Assembly (NCBI GenBank): GCA_014237465.1
Contig: JABZFM010000009.1
Location: forward strand, 62,001-126,000
Length of the DNA stretch: 64,000 bases
DNA from: Desulfobacteraceae bacterium
GTDB lineage: Bacteria; Desulfobacterota; Desulfobacteria; Desulfobacterales; Desulfosalsimonadaceae
Reading direction: 5' to 3'
This document shows positions 25,446 through 35,869 of this stretch, in pieces. How positions within the stretch are numbered: the first letter of the stretch is position 1; every line of letters begins with the position of its first letter. The notes beneath the pieces were generated by a model. That model did no database searches. It was not told the DNA's origin and saw nothing but the letters and a program-made list of their open reading frames with translations. The position numbers and the translations under genes were made by a program.

Positions 25446-27392
25446 ATGAGTATTCAAGAACAGTTTTCAATATTTGATCTTATTTCTGTGGGCATCTGTA
25501 TTGTGAAAAGTGATTTTTCCGTGATCCATTGGAACAAAATCATGGAGGAATGGACAGGCATGACCCGGGAAGAAATGCTTGGAAAAGATGTAACAAAGAG
25601 ATGCCCTGGACTGGATAGAGCTATTTGTAGAAGCCGCCTCAAATCACTTTTTGCTGACGGCACTCCGATCATTTTTTCTTCACAGTTGCACAGTGAAATT
25701 TTTCCTGTAAGATTTCCCAACGGCGACAAACGAATTCATAATACCACTGTTTCCGCTATTTCCCTGGACAAGGACGACAAATTTGGCGCACTGTTCACAA
25801 TTGAAGACGTAACCGGACTTTCCCGTACTTTGAACAACCTGCTGGAAAGCAGAAATTTCCTCAAGGATGTATTCAATTCGATCCAGGACGGCATAAGCGT
25901 TAAAGATGCTGATTTGACTGTCCGGTTTGCCAATCATGTTGTGGAACAGAAATATGGCGGCGGACAGTGCATTACAGGCCAAAAGTGCTATGAATGCCTC
26001 TTTCAATTAGAAAAACCCTGTAAGGGGTGTCCCTCTCAGCGCTGTATCAATTCAGGGGAAATGGAATCCAGCATTCGCCGGGGGCCCCCTACTTCTGGTG
26101 CCAAATGGGTTGAAGTGTTCGCATATCCGCTAAAGAACCGGAAAACAGGCGAGGTTACCGGGGTCATAAACTACATTCGTGATATCACCGAGCGTAAAAA
26201 AACAGAGGAAGAACTGCATCAAGCCAAAGAACATGCTTAAAACGCAACCAAAGCCAAATCAGAATTTCTCGCCATCATGAGCCACGAGATCCGCACGCCG
26301 TTAAATGCTGTTGTGGGTTCAGCTGAATTGCTTAAAGATGCCGGGTTGCCCGCCGAACTGCAGAGTATTGTCGATATGCTTCAGATAAATAGCGAAATGC
26401 TTTTAAAGATAATAAGCGACATCCTCGATATATCCAAAATTGAGTCCGGTAAAACAGAGCTGGAACATATTGAATTTAATCTAAATATTCATACTGAAAA
26501 GATATGCAAGGTTATGGAAATTCGTGTGCGGAAAAAAGGAATCGAACTGCGCCGAAATATTGATCCTGATCTGCCATGGATAGTAAAGGGAGACCCCGTC
26601 CGGCTTCAACAGGTACTTATGAATCTCATCGACAATGCCGTTAAGTTTACGGCGTTGGGATATATAACCGTTGGATGCGGATATGCGCCTGATGATCCGG
26701 CTGAGTTTATTTTTTCAGTGAGTGATACCGGTATCGGGATATCTGAAAGCAAGCAGGAAAGCATTTTTCAAAATTTTTCCCAGGCAGATACCTCCACAAC
26801 CCGTAAATTCGGCGGGACCGGTCTTGGATTGACCATATCCAGACATCTTGTTGAATTGATGGGCGGCCGGATATGGATTAAGAGCAAGCGGGGACAGGGA
26901 AGCACGTTTTATTTTTCAATTCGGCCTGAAGTGGTTTCCATGGAGAAAATGTCAGGGCAACAACTTGACGATACAGAAAAAAAGAAAACAAAAAAAAATG
27001 CCGCTTTTGAATTCCATCATCCTGGCCGGATACTTCTGGCCGATGACTACGAATACAACCAAACGATTGTTTTATTATACCTTAAAGGCACACCGATCAA
27101 AATTGATATTGCAACAAACGGAGCTGAAGCGGTTGAAAAATATAAAAATAAAAAATATAATCTTATTTTAATGGATCTTCAGATGCCGGTGATGGACGGA
27201 TACGATGCCACCCGCGAGATCAGAAAAATTGAAAATGAACATGGTTCGCGCAGTATCCCGATAATCGCACTTTCTGCCTTTGCCCTGAAGGCGGAACGGC
27301 AAAAAAGCTATGATGCCGGTTGTGACGAATATTTGAGCAAACCGGTAAAAAAGGATGATTTATTGGCGATGATGGCACGGTATTTAAAGTGA
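25446..27392 (+). pseudogene. Hybrid sensor histidine kinase interrupted by an in-frame stop
   Basis: Two open stretches, 25446-26240 and 26241-27392, are in the same frame and are separated only by TAA at 26238-26240. Read through, they give a single protein: PAS, second PAS with a Cys-rich insert (CYECLFQLEKPCKGCPSQRC), a coiled linker, AKSEFLAIMSHEIRTPLN (phospho-His), HATPase with DTGIGIS and GGTGLGLTIS, and a C-terminal receiver domain (LMDLQMPVMDGYD). The stop falls in the linker EELHQAKEHA-stop-NATKAKSEF. No ribosome binding site precedes the ATG at 26277. It is a paralogue of the kinase part of the 1742-aa protein downstream. A one-base change such as GAA to TAA would explain it; consensus error or readthrough is possible. 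Confidence 0.8.
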
Positions 27393-27452
27393 TTTCGCAT
27401 TGCGGATTATGGAGTGCGGATTTTTAGGGATTGGAAGTTGGATAAGTAACAT

Positions 27453-27836
27453 TTGAAAAACCGAACCAAGGAGTTCTCAAAGAGAATTATTCGGCTTTGC
27501 CGGAAGTTGCCTGATAATCGAGAAGGAAGGTTAATTGGAAATCAACTTTTCCGTTCCGGAACCTCGGTCGCCGCAAACTACAGGGCTGCGTGCAGATCCC
27601 GGTCAATTGCGGAATTTATTTCAAAACTAAATATTGTCGAGGAAGAGGCTGCTGAAACTCTCTTTTGGCGGGAGATAATAGCTGAAATGGAGATAATCGA
27701 TAAATCTTTACTTAAAAATTTGATGAAGGAAAATGATGAATTGATCGCCATCATTGTATCCTCGATAAAAACAGCAAAACAAAACAGAAACTGTAATAAA
27801 AATCGTAAATCCGAAATCGTAAATCCGAAATCGTAA
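27453..27836 (+). CDS. Four-helix bundle protein (S23/IVS-type)
   Basis: The 127-aa protein belongs to the four-helix-bundle family first seen in 23S rRNA intervening sequences: FSKRIIRLCRKLPDN, QLFRSGTSVAANYRAACRSRS, then FISKLNIVEEEAAETLFWREII. The start is TTG, as no ATG is available after the upstream stop. The C-terminal tail runs into a short tandem repeat. Function is unknown; free-standing copies are common between unrelated genes. Confidence 0.75.
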   Translation: MKNRTKEFSKRIIRLCRKLPDNREGRLIGNQLFRSGTSVAANYRAACRSRSIAEFISKLNIVEEEAAETLFWREIIAEMEIIDKSLLKNLMKENDELIAIIVSSIKTAKQNRNCNKNRKSEIVNPKS

Positions 27837-27838
27837 AC
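27801..27838 (+). repeat. 14-bp tandem repeat, 2.7 copies
   Basis: AATCGTAAATCCGA is repeated at 27801 and 27815, followed by a partial copy at 27829-27838. It encodes the tail of the four-helix-bundle protein and ends one base before the start codon of the large kinase. It occupies the place where a ribosome binding site would be expected. Confidence 0.8.
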
Positions 27839-30800
27839 ATGAATTCAGTATTCCAATTTGATCTTTTCTTCCCGTACGGCTTTTTTTCGGCTCTGAGTTC
27901 TCTTGTCTGCTTTTTTCTGGCCGCCCTGACAATTCAGGCGGGAAGGATTCATCGAGAAAATCAGCTTTTTACGATTTTGTGTCTTTTTCAGGCGGTATTG
28001 AACCTGGAAGGTGCACTTCTCGCCATCTGTATCTCAAAAGATGTTGCTTTGTCCATCAGCCGGTTCATTCATTTGTTTTATGTATTCATTATTCCGGTTT
28101 TCGTTCAATTTATCCATGAAATTACGGGGATTAAGCATCGTAAAAGCCTTGTCAAATGGCTCTATATTTTCAGCCTGGCTTTGTCTCCGCTGACCCAGAC
28201 CAATTATTATTATTATAGTGTGCAAGAACGGTTTTTCGGGCTTTTTCCACAGGGTGGCCCGGCGTTTCAAATTTTCGGCGGCATCGGCTTATTCGCAACA
28301 ATTTACATTGGATACATTCTCTGGGCCACATTAAAACAATCGACTGATCCTGCCCAAAAGCTCAAGGCTCGATTGATCCTCTTTGGAATTGGCGCTAACG
28401 CAGCTTTAACCGTCGGAAACATATTGCCGGTACTTGGCATCGAGATATATCCGCCGGGCAACTTCAGTTTTATCCCCATGGGGCTCATGGCATACGGCCT
28501 GCTCCGGCATCACCTTTTTGAAACAACAAAAAGCAGAATTACCAAAGACTTCATTCCCAGAATCCTTACCGTATTTGTATGGAGTCCTTTGATCTTTTCT
28601 ATTATTTTTTGGATCACGGCCCCTTCAGGCGTATTTTATCCTTACCTCTATGATCGTATTTTCCCATACGCCCTTCCCCCTATTCTGTCGTTTCTTGCGT
28701 GCTTCATTTTCGCCACATTCTGCTTCATGCAGAGAACATTAAAATTAACAACAATTCTTTTTGGCTTCATCTGCACACTCTGGGGGTTTCTAAACTTAGA
28801 CATAACGTTGAACATGCTGGTCATGGATAAACATCTGGCGCTTCAGATCAGCCGGATAAACCATTTTTTTCTGGTCAATCAACTGGGGCTTTCAGTCCAT
28901 TTTTTCTATGCCATGATCGGCCGGAAACAGCGATGGACATTTGTATATCCCTGTTACGTCATCGGTCTGGTTCTGGTGCCGTTCACCCTGACGGACTGGT
29001 ATTTTAAAGGGACATATGAATACTTCTGGGGTTTTTTTGCGCAAAAAAATATTCTTTTTGATTTCTTCGGTTTTGTTTCCTTCATTGCCATTATATGGGG
29101 CATCATTTTACTTTACAGGACGATCCGCATTGAAACAGATATCGACCTGAAAAAAACGTATATCTATGTGCTTATCGGAGTATTCATTACCGGGATATTT
29201 AATTTATGCAACATCCCGGCAATAAACGGCATTGAACTTTACCCGTTGGGAAACTTCACATTCATTCCGATTCTCATCATGGGATACGGCATATTCCGCC
29301 ATAATATTTTGACAATCAATATTTATACCCGAAGACGAATTTTTGACAAAATCGTCAGCATCATATTAATTTTGGGATACACGGCCTTGATTGCCATCAG
29401 TTATTGGGCGTTAAGCAATGACCAGGGCATCAGCGTTCAGTTTTTAAGGCCATGGAATGTTCCATGGAATGTGATTGGTCCATCCAATATTTTCAACAAA
29501 ATATATCCCTATGGCATCCCCCCGCTGATTTCGTTCATCTGTGCCGTGTATATATCCATACTTACAATTCGCGTAGGAAAGAGGCAAACTGAAGCGCATC
29601 TTTTCAGTCTTCTCTGCCTTCTCATGGCGTTCATCAGCCTTGATATTCTTTTAAATGGCATCATCAGTGATGCAAATATCGGGATTCAGGTAAGCCGATT
29701 AGATCATCTGTTTTTAGTCTTTTCGCCGGCTCTTTGCCTTCATCTTGTTTTCCTGGTGATCGGGCGCCGAAACAAGTGGTGGATAGTGTACGGCGCATAT
29801 GCGATCGCTTTGATTATGATGGCCATGACCCAGACAGAATATTATATACAAAGCATGGTTCATTACTACTGGGGATTTTACCCAAAAGCCGGCGTATTAT
29901 TTGATATTTTTGCCCTCTTTTTTTTGATAGCCGTTATTTATGGGGCGGTTCTTTTAATCAAAGTGTATCGCCAAACAGACAATCTGTTTCAAAAGCATCG
30001 CCTTTTTTATCTGGCCTGCGGATTTGCCGCCATCGGCGCGCTTTATGTCGGGGATGCCTTTATATTAATGGGATATGAAATCTATCCGCCCGGCAACTTC
30101 ATATTTATTCCGCTTTTATTATGGGCATATGCGTTTTTTAAACAGTATATAGATGATATGCTGCAAATTACACGAATGGTTTTCTTCTATATCGGCTTGC
30201 TGTTTGCGGCATTGATCATTGCAGTTATTTTTAAAAAGAGTTGTCCCACTGACTGGCCCACTGAAATATATTTTCTGGGTATTATTTTATCAATACTGAT
30301 ACTACGGGTTATCTATTTTGTATGGAATAATATATTGGCGCTCTTTTTCGGCGAACAAAGTTTAAAACTGGAACAAACACTTGAATATCTAATCAATAAT
30401 CTGTCTAAAGCGCGAACATCTTTTTCAATCTTTGAAATATCAAAACAGACTCTATTCAAAGAACTGTCAAGCAGCCGTTGCGCCATGCTGATTCCCACCG
30501 GTCTGTCAGATTTAGATCAGATTGATGAACAAAAAGCCGGAGTTGCATTTTCCGGCTGGGATTCCTGGATACCGAAAATGCGCCTGTTCCCGGAAAGAAA
30601 CCAAATTCCAGCGCAGGATGCATTCATTGATTTGGCAGCCGCCCATCCCGTCCTGCCGATGTTTAGCAACCACCGAAGTCTGTCTGCCCGGGAACAAATT
30701 GAAGAATGGATGATGGAACACGATATTTTCCTGGATTCTAAAGATCCATTATTCCGGGCGGAGTATATTCTACCCGTTTATTATGAAGGCAATTTAAGCT

Positions 30801-33067
30801 GTCTCCTTTTTTTGGGGAATAAAATTGATGGTGCCGATTATTCACGTGATGAGAAGGAATTTTTCCATCGCTTTGGCTTGTCACTGGGGCCATATCTTGA
30901 AAATGCCAGACTGCTTCAGGGCATTGAAAAGAAAGTAGAAGAACGTACAGTTGAGCTGCAAAGCGCGCTGGCCGAAACCGAAACCAAAAAAGAAGAAATT
31001 ACTAAATTAAATCAAGTCGTTCAAGCGATTAATGCCTCGCTCGATCTGGATGTCATCATGTCCACCATTAAAACCGCTCTGAAAATGATATTTGAATTCA
31101 ACCAGATCGGCATTTTCCTGGTGGATCATCAAACAAATGCGCTTTATTTGACCTATTCCTCAGGAAAAAACATTACGGAAGAAATAATTCAGGCGAAGAA
31201 AAATTTAAACTTCCCGTTGGAAAAAGGCTTAAGCTTAAATAGTGAGACCGTTTTGAAAAATAAGCCGATATATCTGCCGAACATTACACCGGAAATGATG
31301 AATAACATGACACCCATTGATCAACAGGTAATGGTCATAAATCCTATGAAGGCAATGCTGTTGTGTCCGTTGGAGGTACAGAAGACGCTCATCGGCACGA
31401 TTGTCTTTTCCCATACGGACAAGACATTTAACCTGACGGAATCCGACATTAACAAAATTCAGCGCTATGTCTCCCAGGTCGCAACCGCTGTCAACAACGC
31501 CCGGCTCTATGACGATCTGAATATCACGCGCAAGGAGGCCGAATCCGCCAACAGGGCCAAAAGCGAATTTCTGGCCAATATGAGCCATGAAATTCGAACT
31601 CCCCTAAACGTTGTTGTGGGATCGGCCGAGTTGCTTAAAGGAATGGAGTTGACCGACGAACAACAAGGGATTGTTAATATGTTTCAGACAAATAGCAAAA
31701 TACTGTTAAACATCATTAACGACATTCTCGATATATCCAGGATTGAGTCCGGCAATATCAAGCTGGAGCAAATCGAATTTAACCTTAAGACACTGGTTGG
31801 AAAGGTATGCGAGTTGTTTGAAAGTCACGCGCAGGAAAAAGAACTCGAACTGAGTCACAATATTGATCCTGATCTGCCCGAAATGGTAATGGGAGATCCG
31901 GGCCGGCTTCAGCAGGTGCTGATGAACCTGGTCGACAATGCCCTCAAGTTTACACCCCGAGGACATGTGACTGTCGGATGGAGATACGCGCTGGATAATC
32001 CATCCGTGCTTGTTTTTTCAGTGGCTGATACCGGTATCGGAATAGCTGAAGACAAGCAGGAAAGTGTATTTGAGAATTTTTCCCAGGAAGATACTTCCAC
32101 GACCCGTAAATTTGGCGGAACCGGTCTTGGGTTGACCATATCGAAAAAACTTGTCGAACTCATGGGCGGCCGGATATGGGTGAAGAGCAAACCTGGACAT
32201 GGAAGCACGTTTTATTTTACTGTCCCGTTCGGTGTGGGCTCCCACCGTAAAGCCAAGATTGAAACAGTCCTCGAAAAGACTGAATTTCCGGCTCAAAAAG
32301 ACACCGCTATTCCAAAATTTTTCTCCCCCAGACGAATTCTACTAGTCGAGGATTATGAGCACAATCGAATGATTGTTTTGCAATTCCTGAAAGAGACGCC
32401 ATTTATCATTGATATCGCTGAAAACGGTTTTGAAGCGATAGAAAAATTCAAGCCGGGCATATATGATCTTATATTAATGGACCTGCAGATGCCGGTGATG
32501 GACGGGTATGATGCAACCCGTGAGATTAGAAAGATTGAAAAAACACTTGGTCTTGACCGGACCCCGGTGATTGCTGTTTCTGCATATGCATTAAATAACG
32601 AGCAGGAGAAAAGCTTTGATGCCGGGTGTGACGCTCATTTGAATAAACCTGTAAAAAAGATTGAGTTGTTTGAGGTGATCGCAAGATACCTTCCCTCAGC
32701 AAAAGTGGATACTGCATTATCGGATTCAATAATTATTGATGACGTGCGGTATAAAGGCAAATCGTCTGAAAGCCATGCAGTGCTTGTTGATCCGATGTTT
32801 AAAAAAATAATCCCGCAATATTTGGAAGATTTAAAAAAAGATGTATATTCTATGACTGCTGCTTTTAAGAAGGATGATTACGAGTTAATAAGACTAAAAG
32901 CCCATAATATAAAAGGCTCCGGTGGCGGATTCGGGTTTGATGAGATTAGCCGTATCGGAAAGCTGATTGAGGATGCGGCAAAATCAAAAGACAACCGGCA
33001 AGCGAAAAAACATATAAAAGCGCTTTCAAAGTATATGGATTGTTTGCAGGTGGCGTATCGGAAATAG
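27839..33067 (+). CDS. Giant hybrid histidine kinase with triplicated 7TM-type sensor, GAF, REC and HPt domains
   Basis: The 1742-aa protein begins with three copies of a membrane module of about 220 aa (residues about 10-228, 278-495, 555-770). Each has an F/Y-PYG/A start, an SR-x2-H-x-F motif, a GxF-x4-G-x2-F-(D/Q)-x-F block and an (I/L)YPxGNFxFIP block, resembling the N-terminal 7TM region of histidine kinases. Then come two GAF-like regions (about 840-1030 and 1060-1225), a coiled linker, SEFLANMSHEIRTPLN with the phospho-His, HATPase (DTGIGIA, GGTGLGLTIS), a receiver domain (LMDLQMPVMDGYD) and a C-terminal HPt domain (KAHNIKGSGGGFG). All elements of a His-Asp-His phosphorelay are present. 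No cognate DNA-binding regulator adjoins; the next gene is a REC-GGDEF protein. Confidence 0.88.
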   Translation: MNSVFQFDLFFPYGFFSALSSLVCFFLAALTIQAGRIHRENQLFTILCLFQAVLNLEGALLAICISKDVALSISRFIHLFYVFIIPVFVQFIHEITGIKHRKSLVKWLYIFSLALSPLTQTNYYYYSVQERFFGLFPQGGPAFQIFGGIGLFATIYIGYILWATLKQSTDPAQKLKARLILFGIGANAALTVGNILPVLGIEIYPPGNFSFIPMGLMAYGLLRHHLFETTKSRITKDFIPRILTVFVWSPLIFSIIFWITAPSGVFYPYLYDRIFPYALPPILSFLACFIFATFCFMQRTLKLTTILFGFICTLWGFLNLDITLNMLVMDKHLALQISRINHFFLVNQLGLSVHFFYAMIGRKQRWTFVYPCYVIGLVLVPFTLTDWYFKGTYEYFWGFFAQKNILFDFFGFVSFIAIIWGIILLYRTIRIETDIDLKKTYIYVLIGVFITGIFNLCNIPAINGIELYPLGNFTFIPILIMGYGIFRHNILTINIYTRRRIFDKIVSIILILGYTALIAISYWALSNDQGISVQFLRPWNVPWNVIGPSNIFNKIYPYGIPPLISFICAVYISILTIRVGKRQTEAHLFSLLCLLMAFISLDILLNGIISDANIGIQVSRLDHLFLVFSPALCLHLVFLVIGRRNKWWIVYGAYAIALIMMAMTQTEYYIQSMVHYYWGFYPKAGVLFDIFALFFLIAVIYGAVLLIKVYRQTDNLFQKHRLFYLACGFAAIGALYVGDAFILMGYEIYPPGNFIFIPLLLWAYAFFKQYIDDMLQITRMVFFYIGLLFAALIIAVIFKKSCPTDWPTEIYFLGIILSILILRVIYFVWNNILALFFGEQSLKLEQTLEYLINNLSKARTSFSIFEISKQTLFKELSSSRCAMLIPTGLSDLDQIDEQKAGVAFSGWDSWIPKMRLFPERNQIPAQDAFIDLAAAHPVLPMFSNHRSLSAREQIEEWMMEHDIFLDSKDPLFRAEYILPVYYEGNLSCLLFLGNKIDGADYSRDEKEFFHRFGLSLGPYLENARLLQGIEKKVEERTVELQSALAETETKKEEITKLNQVVQAINASLDLDVIMSTIKTALKMIFEFNQIGIFLVDHQTNALYLTYSSGKNITEEIIQAKKNLNFPLEKGLSLNSETVLKNKPIYLPNITPEMMNNMTPIDQQVMVINPMKAMLLCPLEVQKTLIGTIVFSHTDKTFNLTESDINKIQRYVSQVATAVNNARLYDDLNITRKEAESANRAKSEFLANMSHEIRTPLNVVVGSAELLKGMELTDEQQGIVNMFQTNSKILLNIINDILDISRIESGNIKLEQIEFNLKTLVGKVCELFESHAQEKELELSHNIDPDLPEMVMGDPGRLQQVLMNLVDNALKFTPRGHVTVGWRYALDNPSVLVFSVADTGIGIAEDKQESVFENFSQEDTSTTRKFGGTGLGLTISKKLVELMGGRIWVKSKPGHGSTFYFTVPFGVGSHRKAKIETVLEKTEFPAQKDTAIPKFFSPRRILLVEDYEHNRMIVLQFLKETPFIIDIAENGFEAIEKFKPGIYDLILMDLQMPVMDGYDATREIRKIEKTLGLDRTPVIAVSAYALNNEQEKSFDAGCDAHLNKPVKKIELFEVIARYLPSAKVDTALSDSIIIDDVRYKGKSSESHAVLVDPMFKKIIPQYLEDLKKDVYSMTAAFKKDDYELIRLKAHNIKGSGGGFGFDEISRIGKLIEDAAKSKDNRQAKKHIKALSKYMDCLQVAYRK

Positions 33068-33208
33068 GAATTATGAATTGACAATTAGGCCATTACAGTA
33101 ATCAGGCTTTTTCCAGATTTTAGATATCAATTAAGTCCGGGACTCAGCTGGAAGTTTTTTGGAAAAATGTTATAGCCTGTGCATCCTATAGAATAATTGA
33201 GGATAAAT

Positions 33209-34219
33209 ATGAAAATACTCATCGTCGATGACACACCCCATATGCGGTTCCAATTAAAAATATTACTGGAAGCTGGCGGGTTCACACATCTTGTTATTGC
33301 ACAAAGTGCTGAGGAAGCATTTCAATATCTGGGATTCGGCAGTTCGCGTAATACGAATAAAGGGATCGAATTGATCCTGATGGACATCATTATGCCTGGA
33401 ACCGACGGCATTGAAGCCTGTCGCAGGATTAAGTCCCATGAAAATTTTATGGATATTCCCATAATCATGGTGACGGGTGAAACAAGTTCAGAGAGTTTGC
33501 AGGCGGCTTTTGATGCAGGCGCAAATGACTACGTTAATAAGCCTCTAAAAGCTGTTGAGTTAATTGCCCGGATAAAATTACATTTAAAACTTAAACAGGA
33601 GATAAATTTTCGAAAAGCCCGCGAAAAGGAACTTATGGATCTGACAAAACAGATAGAAGAGACAAATATTAAACTTCAAACGGCAAACGAAAGTTTGAAG
33701 CACACAATCAATATTGACGTGTTGACCGAGGTGGCGAGCCGTCGATATTTTTTCGATTTAATTGACAGAGAATGGAAACGAACGGTCCGGTTATCCCAGC
33801 CAGTATCTGTAAATATGATCGATATCGATTTTTTTAAGGCGTTTAATGACACTTACGGGCATCAGAAAGGGGATGTGTGCCTTAAACAAATCGCAAAGGC
33901 TTTAGAACAATCGTTAAAACGGCCTTTAGATATTGTTGCACGATACGGCGGTGAAGAATTTATTGCGCTCCTTCCGGATACTGACAGAGATGGAGCTATT
34001 GAAGTTGCTAAAACTATGCAGACAAAAGTTGCCGAACTGGGGATTCTCCATGACAGCTCACAAATCGATGAGAATGTCACAATCTCTATCGGGATTGCAA
34101 CGATGGTACCGGATCGGAATACAACATTCAGTGCTTTGATCGAACTTGCGGATAAGGCGTTATATCTTGCGAAATCTAAAGGACGAAACAGGATAGAAAT
34201 TTCTAAGGAATCAGTTTGA
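33209..34219 (+). CDS. Response regulator with GGDEF diguanylate cyclase output
   Basis: The start follows GAGGA. The 336-aa protein has an N-terminal receiver domain (ILIVDDT, phospho-Asp in LILMDIIMPGTDG, Lys in YVNKPLK), a coiled linker and a GGDEF domain with intact RYGGEEF active site. RPLD lies five residues before GGEEF, matching the inhibitory I-site RxxD. It should make c-di-GMP under phosphorylation control and be subject to product inhibition. The preceding hybrid kinase with HPt is the obvious candidate input. Confidence 0.9.
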   Translation: MKILIVDDTPHMRFQLKILLEAGGFTHLVIAQSAEEAFQYLGFGSSRNTNKGIELILMDIIMPGTDGIEACRRIKSHENFMDIPIIMVTGETSSESLQAAFDAGANDYVNKPLKAVELIARIKLHLKLKQEINFRKAREKELMDLTKQIEETNIKLQTANESLKHTINIDVLTEVASRRYFFDLIDREWKRTVRLSQPVSVNMIDIDFFKAFNDTYGHQKGDVCLKQIAKALEQSLKRPLDIVARYGGEEFIALLPDTDRDGAIEVAKTMQTKVAELGILHDSSQIDENVTISIGIATMVPDRNTTFSALIELADKALYLAKSKGRNRIEISKESV

Positions 34220-34246
34220 TAATAATAATGAAAAGATCTTATAAGA

Positions 34247-35779
34247 TTAGGGCGGATTTTTTAATCCCAGGAATTTCTTATTTATTTTCCAGACACAGGC
34301 ATTCTTCCGACCCAAGGGCGGGATAATTGATAACCCGGCATTCAGATATTTTGCTTGAGCCATGGCACACTGGCAGCAGAAATAAGGAACGCCTGACCTG
34401 TCAAATGACCAGGCATAGGATTTCCCGGTTCGTCCCAGGGCTTTTGGCTTTCTCTGGGTAAAATGATTGACAAAAACCGGAAACAATCTTTCCAGCAATA
34501 CCTCCGGCAACGGCAGGTAATGTGCAGACGCATTAATCGAATAATTTTCGATTTTTTCCCTTATCTTTTGAAAATATGACATCTGCACGTAGCCCCCTGC
34601 TTTGATCAAACGCCCGCCACTGCCACAGGGATCCAGTCTAAATTGGATTTCATTTTCTGTTTCAGTGATATTGATAGCTGCTTTATAATATCCGCTGCCG
34701 TTACAGGTATCTGCGCCAAAAACGTTTCTTGCCAGAAATTTGACTTTTTCTTTTAGGGTCAGGGAATCCAATTTCGAACAGAATTGTTCTTTAACGCACT
34801 TGTCAAATTGAAAATCGAGCACTTCATTTAGCCTCTTTTCGCCGCCCCTGTCACTGATAAACGAAAATGAAGCTGCCAGCATATTTACATACAGATCATG
34901 CAAAACAAGAAATTCATCTTTTACCTCTTTACATAATTTTTTCGCCATCATCAGATCGCCGGCATCAATACACTCAATGATCCGGTCTGTTACAGGGCGG
35001 GCCATTTCGATTAGCTGGCTTTCACGAAAATACATTCGTCCGGGCGTCAGATACTTATTTGTTTTCACAGGAATTTTTTCAATACCCAGGCGTTTGTAAT
35101 AATTCTCGGGGATATCATTTCGATCCTTATAGATATGCCACTGACAAACATCATCCGGACCTTTCGGCGGATCCACCGGCCACATGATGGACCCGTAAGG
35201 GGATTCATAGGGAAGCAGTTCGTTTAGAAAAGGACAATGAATACAGTAATAGGGGAATCCTTTTCGATTGTAAGTCCAGGTTCGTTTTTTTTCCGACACC
35301 TTACCGCCCTTTGGGTGACGGTAGAATCCTTTTTTCCATAATCGTAACCCGCTGCCGCAGGGATCTAATCGAAACGTAAATTTTTCATCATCTTCATGAA
35401 TTGAAAATTTTCCCGGATACTCGCCGGTTTCGAAACAGCTGTGGGCACGCCAGGATTTCGCTAAAAGAATCACCGAAAGATGGGGCGGTGCTTCGGCGCA
35501 GGCGGCATCAAAAAACTGACGCCGGGCCGTCTGATCAAAAATATAGCGGAACATTTCGTCAACCGATTCTTCACCGAAATTCTCCCCCACCCAGCTCCAC
35601 AGAACCGTGCACAATTCAGCGAAAAAATCGTGCAGCAACACCTGGGAATCACGCATCTCATTGCAAAGACATTTCGCATGGTTCATATTTTTCTGTCGGA
35701 TATGCTGTAGAATGAGATGAGGATACGGCGTTGCAAGTTCTTTGAGTTCTCGTAAAGTGAAGAGTTTTTTATCCATCAT
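34247..35779 (-). CDS. Internally duplicated cysteine-rich protein of unknown function
   Basis: The 510-aa protein consists of two related halves (about 1-250 and 255-510). Each has a helical start (IxECxxAGD/LCNEMRD type), then FRLDPCGSG-x-RL-x-K-x-G, then a basic stretch and a G-(F/V)-PY-(Y/F)-C-x2-C motif with aromatic surroundings. The repeated Cys-x2-Cys and PCGSG motifs suggest metal or cofactor binding. No family is recognised with confidence. It lies downstream of the acyl-CoA dehydrogenase genes on the same strand, 90 bases away, and may belong to that operon. Confidence 0.65.
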   Translation of the reverse strand: MMDKKLFTLRELKELATPYPHLILQHIRQKNMNHAKCLCNEMRDSQVLLHDFFAELCTVLWSWVGENFGEESVDEMFRYIFDQTARRQFFDAACAEAPPHLSVILLAKSWRAHSCFETGEYPGKFSIHEDDEKFTFRLDPCGSGLRLWKKGFYRHPKGGKVSEKKRTWTYNRKGFPYYCIHCPFLNELLPYESPYGSIMWPVDPPKGPDDVCQWHIYKDRNDIPENYYKRLGIEKIPVKTNKYLTPGRMYFRESQLIEMARPVTDRIIECIDAGDLMMAKKLCKEVKDEFLVLHDLYVNMLAASFSFISDRGGEKRLNEVLDFQFDKCVKEQFCSKLDSLTLKEKVKFLARNVFGADTCNGSGYYKAAINITETENEIQFRLDPCGSGGRLIKAGGYVQMSYFQKIREKIENYSINASAHYLPLPEVLLERLFPVFVNHFTQRKPKALGRTGKSYAWSFDRSGVPYFCCQCAMAQAKYLNAGLSIIPPLGRKNACVWKINKKFLGLKNPP

Positions 35780-35869
35780 TCATCTTTTCTGTGTTCAGAC
35801 AAAAAAAGATTTGCCTTGAGCACTTTGTTCTCTTTTCGGGCAACACCTTGAAACCGGATTGTGCCGCTT

